Assembly: GCA_037783415.1 (NCBI GenBank)
Contig: JAZGTN010000009.1
Coordinates: forward strand, 2,108,001 to 2,172,000
DNA length: 64,000 nt
Reading direction: 5' to 3'
From: Leptasterias polaris
Taxonomy: Eukaryota; Echinodermata; Asteroidea; Forcipulatida; Asteriidae
This document shows, in pieces, positions 56,401-64,000 of this stretch. The notes under the pieces are model-generated. The model saw nothing but the letters and a program-made list of their open reading frames with translations. It was not told the origin of the DNA and made no database searches. The position numbers and the translations under genes are program-made. Each line of letters opens with the position of its first letter. Positions within the stretch are counted from its first letter, which is position 1.

Positions 56401-59400
56401 TGTACAACTACAATAATGTGAAATAAGCCTAGTTACTGGATCAATGGGGTGCCCCAATTAGACCAGCGTAAATGCGTTACGCGCGCTCACTTGACGTTCC
56501 ACGATCATTCTTACATCATGTAGTGTTTCAGCTTATTTTTTTTAGGGTCCACTCACAGGCCTGAACATACACGTCATGATGCCCTTTAATTTATTTGTTT
56601 ATTCTCTCTCAGGAACTTGAAGCGTATGGAAAGGTCCTGAGTCAGTTGAGGGTACTTCTAGGCTATGGAGAGAAGCTCTTGGCGTACTCTGACGTAGAGA
56701 GCGGCCAGCTGTTTCCAGAGAGGGAGCAACTGGATCAGATGCCGATAGACATCATGCTGGAGGTGCAAGCTCTGGATAGAGAGTGCTTCTATGGACGCTG
56801 CCTTGGGTTTCAGGTAAGTTTTCTCAAAGGGAAGGCGTATTTGTTGGTTGGTTGGTTGTTTGTTTGTTTGTTGTTTTGTTTTTTTGAAGAGTAAATTAAA
56901 CTGGCGTTCTCTAGTTTTCACTTAATACACATACAACCAACTTGTGTCAATTTTAATTTAATCCACAGGTCATTTCCCCCCCCCCCTATAAAATATAAAA
57001 TAAAACCTTTCAAAATGCTCCAGAATGAGAGCTTTAAAACAAAGCATGAACATCGAGTAAAAATAATTTCCCTATTAATTCAGCGTGCTTTTTTTTAATG
57101 AGTAAATTATACTGCTAATCTCTAGTTTTCACTTAATATTTACAACCAACATGTGTTAATTTTAATTTAATCCACTGGTCACCTTCCCCCCCCCCCCCCC
57201 CCCCAAGGTTTTAGCCAGGATTTGGTAAAAGGGTGTCCAAATCTGCTGGAAATTTAAAAACTGGGTGTCCAAATTGTTCACTTACAATACATTTACATGT
57301 AAATGACAGATGAAACTGGGTGTCCAAATTTAAAACAGGGTGTCCAAAAGACACCCAGACACCCCTCTGGTTAACACTATGTTCCCCCCACCCCAATAAA
57401 ATAAAACCTTTCAAAATGCTCCAGAATGTACAGAGAGCTTTAAAACCAACCATGAACATCTAGTAAAAACAATTTCCCTATTTATTCAGCGTGCTTCTGG
57501 CCAAACTTGACAAATTTGGGTCCAGAATGCCCCCATAGTTATGAAGAAAAAACTAGCGAAAACCCAGTTATTAACCCTAACTCCCAAAGCGTTTTTACTA
57601 GACTCCATCCCTAACCCAACACATTCCAACAGCTTATACTACCATGAGATGGGAACTGTACCCAATCTTAGGGGGACGATACACAACCTAACAAACTCCA
57701 ACAGGCCTTTTTTGTTTGATTTTGTTGAGTGTGTACACTTGGCATTTGCAAAATTTGATCAGTGAAATCACACAGTACCCAACATAACATAATCCAACAA
57801 CTATCTCATTAGACCATGGAGGAAAGAGCAATGCCAGACATGTACATTTCACACATCCACCATACCCACTCAATCAAATTCAAACACCATTACTTGTCAG
57901 CAAGGATACACAATCCCACAGAATCAAACACCCAATCCTAACTTCACTGTACTTAACCTAACAAAATTAAACACTTTGCCCTGTTTGAATTTGTAGGGTT
58001 AGGGATTGTTAGGGTTAATAGTTTTAATTTAAAGTCCATTTTAATACATGTAGACTTTTAGACTGAAAAGTACTGATGTACATGTATGTTAGCCCTGTAC
58101 TTTAAAAAATTGTTCTATTTTTAATTTATGGTTACACATGTAGTAGCCTATCATGCCTTTTTAAAGATTGAAAGAGAGGGAAGTTAAAGGGGTACATCTG
58201 TTGTCTTCTGATTGGGTGCTTTAGGCTATAATAAGCCATTGTTATGAAATAAATAATATGGTTTAAAAGATGTTTTAAAAGTGGGAATAGAATGGTTCAC
58301 ACAAATATCCTTAGAATTTGTGTGGTTTTCCTTTTACTTCATGAACTAACACGGTCCACCATTTTACTGAACTAAATTTTTGACTCCACAAAATTACAGA
58401 CCAGGTGAGTTCAGGAACTATAGTCTACTTTTAAAACATCTGTCCAACCATATTAATTTCTTAACAAATGCTTTTTATAGTTTAAGGGTCCCAATCCGAA
58501 GACAATGTGTACATTTAAAACTGATGTCAGAAGGTTGCACTGTTTCAATTTTGGTTTGTAAGTTTTTCCTGTGTATGGACAAAAATTGAAATAAATAAAA
58601 TGGTCCTGCAACGGAAGAGCTGCGAACAATACTTTTCGTTTCTTAACGCCCACAAACAACCAATAACTTCATGACTCCATTTTGGTGGGTCCATAACCGG
58701 TGCTCATGTGAAGCGCACAATAATCGTTCCTGTCATCGAAAAAGTACAATGGACGTTTGCTTTTATTTATTTTTAAGTTCCAGGTTTTATTTTGGTTACA
58801 TGCTTGAGCACACTCGATTGAAGGACAAATCTGAAAAGTACTTTTGTCTGAATGGTAAATTTCTTTAACTGGGCTGATAAATAATATAATAGTAGCCAAC
58901 AGTTGCTGCTGACAGACTTCTTTCAATATTTACTGACTGCTTTAGGGTGCAAAGTGCATATTCCTTGGTTAAAATTTTTACATAATAGGTTTTGATATTG
59001 CATCAGGGAACGATTTCGTCCGAAAATTTTGCATAGCAAAATAATTAAACTGAACAAGTTTTGTGCACACAGAATGCTTATATTGAGTAGCAAATGGTGA
59101 TTTTTGAGTAGCAGCTGGTACATTTTGTTCACCATTTTGCTCTGCTACATGGGAAATAGTTCACTGAAGTACACAGGTTCATGTCATTTATAAACCACAG
59201 CCCAAAAATCCTAAGAATAACCCAGTCTTGTCCAGGCACGCAACTCTTCAGCTGATCAACTGATTTCCTCTTGATGTTAAATTTGCATCGGGGATAATGA
59301 ATATAATTTTTTTTTTTTTACCCTTTGTTGAACTTTGATAAAAGTGCCACAGAAAACTGAAAAATACTGATCAAAGTACATGTAGAAGGTTGGGTATTTT

Positions 59401-62400
59401 CATTTTTTTCATATTTTTTTTTTTTACAAAGGGTTGCATGTCTCAACAAGTGAATACGATTACACATATTACATGTGTATTGTTATGAATTTTTCACCTT
59501 GTGTGTACCTAGGTACAAACCTGGTAAGGCAAAATAAAAATAAAAACATGTTTAGCGTCCTACCCTTCTTAAAAAAGAAAGGAGGAGGGTATCTTTTTGT
59601 TTTCAAAAATGGCCGCCTGACTTATTTTTCAAGACAACCGGCCGCGCTATTTTTCAAGACGGTTGCCCGCTGTTTTCAGTGTGCTTTTTTGGTGTGCTGA
59701 AGTCTAAAAATACAATATTATTAATTTTAAAAAATTCGTCAGAGATCGTAAAAATGTATCCGTTTTATTTTCGTAAAAAAAACAAAAAACAAAACAGCAT
59801 CTAAAAAGGAAGTGAGCGGGGGCGCTAAACATGTTTTTGGTTTTTGGGCCTAACGTGCGATTGCACCCGCACGCCTAAAAGCTTCTCCACCAGTGCAAAT
59901 AATCACATGCCAGATCCCTCTATACATGTACACCTTTGAATCCACACCTTGGCTTACATTTCCGGCATATTTGTCAAATAAAATAACGTTGTAAAATTAA
60001 AATCAAGCTCTACCAAGGAAATGGACAATAAACAGCTCCTTTCTGTGAGCTCTTGACGCGGCTAAATTTATTTGGTCTCAGTCCCAGCCTGTACCTCAAA
60101 TTTGGCGCTCGGCAAAAACACATGCCTATAATTTTTTTGTCCACATGCCTGTGATTTTCTAATCGGAAGGACTCAGGGCTCGAATTTTACACTGGACCAC
60201 AGGCCTGAGGCCAGTGGTTTTAGTGTCAGGCCAGTAAACTTATGACAGGACAAGTCCGGCAGTCTTATGATTTTCAATCTTCATTAAACAAAATTATGCT
60301 CAACTAGATTTTGAGTCTGATAAATATCTCTCAATTATGTTAAGTACCAAAGTCTACTTGAAACCCATAAGACAAATGCAATCAATCTTTGCTTCTCAAA
60401 ACAACAACAACAACAACAACAACAATACAGTTTGTGTTAAAACTGTGTTGTCATTTTGAATCTGGTCTTGTGACAAAAATTCCGGTCCAGTAAATATTCC
60501 GAGCTTCAAGCCCTGCGGTCTTGTGAATTTTTCCTCCAAATCCAAGCCCTGAGGACTGAACAAAGAATTCCCACCATAATTTTGTGCTAATTATTAAAAA
60601 AAAGCATGCAGTGTGCACAAAACATGTCCAGTCCAAATATTGTGCTACATTTACAATACATACTAAAATACATAAACAAATTCAAGCCCAGTCTACCCCC
60701 ACTATACCCTTAAGTAAATAATATTTTTAACTAACAAAGTGTTTGTTATAATAATACATAATTGATGGTTTTTACATAACAAAATTGACATTGCTGAATT
60801 GACACCAGCTTCACTGACTGCATGACTGGAATTCAACCTGTGGAATTATGGTTGAATAATGAGCTCAGAAAGAAAAAAAATCAATATCAACGCTCCGGTG
60901 TTATTTATAGCTATGATTAATATGATAATGGTGACTTTGGGTTGTACAATGGGAAATGAGTCGCTCTATGTACATTCGTACATTACATGTTTTGAAAATA
61001 AAAAGTACCTTGACCAATGAGAGACGAACCAAGGATACAATAGTCAGAGGTTATTGCACTATATCATGGTGGGACTTAAAATTAAATTGACCCCTAAAAA
61101 GAAGCTACATGTACAGTGTACATAGGGGCTACTGCAGGGTTTGTCCTTCAGTTGTTTAGTGACTAGCCAGCAGGAACAATTAGCTAATCATTTCAATAGT
61201 CCATCAGCGTTTTCACTGGTCCCTATTTCAAATGAAATAGTGGAATGCTTTTCAACACTGAACTAGCCTTCCGGACCACTTGGAATAAATTTTAACTGGT
61301 CCTCATGTGTTTTATTAACCAGCATTTGGCCAGTGGACCACTGAACTGTTAAGCAGGCTCAGACTCTCACCCAGTTTTGGCACGCGTGCAGGTTGGAGGG
61401 TGCATGCATTCTGTAACTGGGTGAAAGTTTGTAATTCCTACAGCCACAAAGTGCTTTGTTGATGACACAGCCCTGTGCTGGGAAATAATCATTCAAATTC
61501 CTGCCGTTACTAAAAAGAAAACCACACCTTTTTTATTATTGTCAATTTTTTTTTCAGATTGTAGAACAAGTTGAAAAAAGAGATAAAATAAACTCATTTA
61601 AAATGCTTAAAATTGTATAGTATAGCTTTTAAAAGCAAACAATTTATCAGGGTTTTCCCATGGATTCTGAACTCGAAGTTTTGCCTTAGCACGCAGAATT
61701 GAAACAAAGTCCCTAGAATGGTTTGTGGTGTTTATATTTGGTTTTAAAAGCTCTACTGTGCAATCTGGAGCATTCTAAATGGTTTTATCTTTATGGTTTT
61801 TCGTGAATTTAATGTGTGAAGTCCATCAATATTTTGTTAGTTCTTTTTTTGTGTGTGTGCATATCATCCGCAATGGATTTTTACAGTCTACATATCATCA
61901 GCAAGGTCTTCAAAAACCCTATTTGAACTCCTGGCTTGCCAGTCAAACCAAATTTGAAAATTTAACAAACTTATTTCTTAGGAACTACCACTGATAGTTT
62001 TTGTTTTTTAACTGTAGTTCTGCGACAGCATGTGGCAGTCCCTACAGACCGTTGCTGTTGCACTGGCTTCATACAGTGAGGGTTATCACAAACACGAGGG
62101 CACCCTCTCCCGAGCAGCATCGTCAATCTTCCATGGGTAAGTTGGACAGGCCCCTTACATACAGACGACCATTTGCTGACAGATGACCATTTGCTGACAG
62201 ATGACCATTTGCATTGTGACGACCATTTGCAGATAGAGGACCATTTGCCAACAGATAACTATTTGCCAGCAGTTGACCATTTGCCAACAGAGGCATAGTG
62301 TTAGCCAGAGGGGGGTGTCTGGGTGTCTTTTGGACACCCTGTTTCAAATTCAGACACCCTGTTTTTATTTGTCGTTAACATGTGAATGTATTGTAAGTTA

Positions 62401-63663
62401 ACAATTTGGACACCCAGTTTTTAATTTTCCAGCTAATTTGGACACCCTTTAACCAAATCCTGGCTAAAACCTTGAACAGAGGACCATTTGTTGACCAACA
62501 ACCATTAGCTGACAGACTACCATTTGCGGACAGAAAACCTTTACTGACAGATGACATTTGCTGACAGACGACCAATTGCCGTCAGACAACTATTTGTCCA
62601 CTCCCTACCATTTCCCAACAGACGACCATTTGCTGACAGACAACCATTTACCTACAGATGACCAATTAATCCATGATAACCAGTCTTACATGTAGATGCT
62701 TTTGGCCAGGAGTCCCGAGGCTTTTTTGATAGTTTTTTTCTCAAATGGTCATTGTGCAAACTTCACCCAGAATGTTGTTCCACTTGGGTAACTTTTGGAG
62801 ACGTTAGGTGTCAGCAGACTTCCTAGTGCCATTAAGCTGATCAGCACAAAAACTTGTTAAGCACAGAAACTTCTTGCTTAGTAGAAACTTGTTAACACAT
62901 AAAGTTAACACTGTTGCGACTGGTGCTGCACTCATTCCTTTGCTAAGTAGTATTTTCTGCTAAACAGGTGACCATGGCCTCTGTTACCTCTGGTCTTGGC
63001 CTTGGCGCCCCTGGTCTTGGCCTTGGTGCCCCTTCAGGTGTAGTTTCCCATTCCATAGACTTTAAGATTTTCCAATGAAGTGCCCTTTGCAAAATGAAAA
63101 AAGCATTGCCCTCTCAAAGATGAAATTCCAAGCCTGAATACATGAATAATATAGTCTACAGTACATTATATCCCGTTAAACATTATTATATTATATTTCT
63201 TTTCTTGGAAAAAAAATGTTGTCTAAGATAAATCCACACATACATTGTACGGTTCTTGGACAAATAGTTCAGTTACAATACTTACTAGCTCTATAGACCT
63301 TATGCATTGACGTCACCAAGCCGCCATCTTAGAGGTAAACTGATGATGAAACAATGGAAACGCGCTGATTTGTACGCGCGGCGCACAAGACTGGCCAATG
63401 AGCATCTTCCTTTTGACCTCTAGGTGAGGGCGCCCTACTCAAATGACGTCATATGCATAAGGTCTATTCCAAAACACAATATCATCAATGATATATTGTA
63501 CTACTTTTATGTGTGCTCTGTTTAAAATGTTTTTTCTACATGCAGGAGCCGGTACCTGACTAACCCAGAAGCCAGAGCCAAGCAGATCGTCAGCGTAACC
63601 AACAAGTCCGACATTAGATTCTGCAAAGCATTCTGGTCAATCACAGAGGGGGATGTCATCGCG
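53461..63663 (+). CDS. LIPE: Hormone-sensitive lipase, N-terminal exons (gene continues past the window)
   Basis: Exons 53461-53850, 56613-56813, 62018-62136 and 63546-63663, all GT-AG, join in phase to 276 residues and then continue beyond the window. The protein matches the HSL N-terminal domain: NGYRSLVRVVDCCVEKL (91-107), SRYVAVNRDSMLFRSSHYL (111-129), ECFYGRCLGFQ (187-197), then FHGSRYLTNPEARAKQIV and FCKAFWSITEGDV. In the family this domain regulates lipid droplet and FABP contact. The alpha/beta hydrolase with the HGGG and GDSAG motifs lies downstream and is not in the window. I chose ATG 53461 because it follows a cagtcaacaatcaac-like leader. The frame is open further up to an ATG at 53260, whose extra 67 residues look non-conserved. 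Introns hold MITE family A, a tandem duplication and several elements. Confidence 0.93.
53977..54337 (+). mobile_element. MITE family A, full length
   Basis: Nearly identical to 12172-12532, differing by only a handful of bases by eye. In LIPE intron 1. Confidence 0.8.
54340..55588. other. LIPE intron 1, no recognised element
   Basis: AT-rich, no ORF over 60 aa of note, no clear repeat. Confidence 0.4.
55589..55865. mobile_element. Foldback MITE (TGTATACAGCAATCC ends)
   Basis: 277 bp. Arms of about 95 bp: tatacagcaatccttcaccg, atcttgaactcttggtggcagcag, ggtggtacctgggtggtactgc and inverses, with an 85-bp centre. The two arms give overlapping minus-strand ORFs that are not genes. Confidence 0.8.
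56239..56563. mobile_element. Element with CAGGCCTGTGAG ends (hAT-like)
   Basis: 325 bp, caggcctgtgag / ctcacaggcctg. The flanks aacatat / aacatac suggest an imperfect target duplication. Inside: ccgctttaaagcgg and a T-rich run. Ends 49 bp before LIPE exon 2. Confidence 0.55.
56889..57500 (+). repeat. Tandem duplication of ~200 bp in LIPE intron 2, second copy interrupted
   Basis: Copy 1 (56889-57092) and copy 2 (57101-57493) share gagtaaatta..ct, tctctagttttcacttaata, ttaattttaatttaatccac, aaaacctttcaaaatgctcc and attcagcgtgctt in order. Copy 2 is split at 57204-57381 by another element at its poly-C tract. Confidence 0.8.
57204..57381 (+). mobile_element. MITE family K (CAAGGTTTTAGCCAGG end), copy 1
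   Basis: 178 bp, caaggttttagccaggatttgg .. cctctggttaacactatg, with gggtgtccaaat repeated inside. It lies in a poly-C tract (ttcccccc on both sides). Inverse copy at 62294-62474. Confidence 0.75.
57500..60175. other. LIPE intron 2, largely unassigned
   Basis: The 57540-58000 part shows loosely repeated ccctaac/aacctaac words. Nothing else recognised. Confidence 0.35.
60176..60552. mobile_element. hAT-like element (CAGGGCTCGAATTTTACAC family), uninterrupted
   Basis: Ends cagggctcgaattttacac / aatccaagccctg, with aggact directly on both sides. The middle (ggccagtggttttagtgtcaggccagta) is the empty-site form of the sequence split in 5757-6846. It contains a (caa)n run at 60404-60426. Confidence 0.65.
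62158..62670 (+). repeat. Degenerate ~18-bp tandem repeat at the LIPE exon 3 donor
   Basis: Twenty or so units of accatttgctgacagatg-type sequence start about 20 bp after the exon 3 splice donor (62137). Split by the element at 62294-62474. The 60-74-aa minus-strand ORFs are shadows of the unit. Confidence 0.85.
62294..62474 (-). mobile_element. MITE family K, copy 2, with 8-bp TSD
   Basis: 181 bp, catagtgttagccagagg .. aaatcctggctaaaaccttg, the inverse of 57204-57381. The 8-bp repeat aacagagg flanks it (62286-62293, 62475-62482), which fits hAT-type insertion. Confidence 0.85.
62965..63140 (-). repeat. Interspersed repeat family D, inverted
   Basis: ggccatggcctctg, ggtgccccttcaggtgtagtttccca, gaagtgccctttgcaaaatg, aaagatgaaattcca: the inverse of 11630-11770 and 19735-19930. 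Confidence 0.6.
63296..63464. mobile_element. MITE family J, complete copy
   Basis: 169 bp, gaccttatgcattgacgtca / tgacgtcatatgcataaggtc with TA beyond. Inner gccgccatcttagaggtaaac. 82 bp before LIPE exon 4. Confidence 0.75.
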
Positions 63664-63878
63664 GTAAGATTTGGCTGTCATTCTTGTGATTTTGTTTTGT
63701 TTTACTTTACAAAATCAGCCGTGTCCATGCATAGATAAATAAATAAATAAACCACCAAGCTGAACACATTCTTACTTGGTGGCACTATGTAGAGATGACA
63801 AGTGCACCCTTAATCTTACTTGGGCCTGATGCAACTTTCTTTCTCTAAAAAATTGAAGTCTGTGTGCACTATAAGACT

Positions 63879-64000
63879 ATAGACCCCTTGTATATGACGT
63901 CACAAGCCCAAAACAGCCCCCCCCCCACCCCCCCACTAAGGTTAATGAAGAGCTATTATTGGCTGAGAGTCGTGCGCAGCGCGTACATGCTTGCATGTTT
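63879..64000. mobile_element. MITE family J, copy cut by the window end
   Basis: tatagaccccttgtatatgacgtcacaagc with a poly-C tract, ggctgagagtcgtgcgcagcgcgtac. The right end is outside. Confidence 0.5.

Overview
This window is animal nuclear DNA, most likely from an echinoderm, with a sea star as my best guess. It shows intron-split housekeeping genes with GT-AG boundaries, about 60% A+T intergenic DNA, and dense short interspersed repeats. Several repeat families have the 'aaataacaaacctgtgaaaat' style that I associate with echinoderm genomes. The taxon call is from memory of sequence style, not from a search.

Five protein-coding loci can be supported. (1) Minus strand 453-5413: a complete five-exon gene for an FDXACB1-like protein of 633 aa, with an N-terminal DUF2431/BMT5-like methyltransferase domain and a C-terminal FDX-ACB domain. 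(2) Plus strand 10282-12953: RPS19, four coding exons, 148 aa, with a candidate promoter and non-coding TOP exon near 7124-7203. (3) Minus strand 20394-23086: four internal exons of a Cut8/Sts1-like nuclear proteasome tether, both ends unresolved. (4) Plus strand 45646-49680: a complete six-exon gene for a secreted protein of 212 aa with two saposin B-type domains, with TATA box and poly(A) signal. (5) Plus strand 53461 to beyond 63663: the first four coding exons of hormone-sensitive lipase (LIPE). Only the N-terminal regulatory region lies inside the window. The genes look like unrelated neighbours, not an operon.

The rest is mostly transposon debris, and much of it can be given exact ends from target-site duplications (TSDs). 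Examples are a 16-bp-repeat foldback element nested in another element (5757-6846), a 0.9-kb near-perfect MULE-like foldback with 9-bp TSD (8238-9133), two inverted ~1-kb hAT-type elements with 8-bp TSDs (39478-41763), a 942-bp element nested in a duplicated repeat (28086-29027), and three large MITE families with several copies each. There are three decayed LINE reverse-transcriptase fragments, a Tc1-like transposase fragment, four tRNA-derived SINE or tRNA-like copies, and a 17-copy 68-bp satellite (16279-17434) with a partly dimeric higher-order structure.

I see no CRISPR, operon or prokaryotic features. The most interesting material is the set of foldback or nested elements with readable insertion histories, and the abundance of poly-G/C tracts inside or beside transposon ends.
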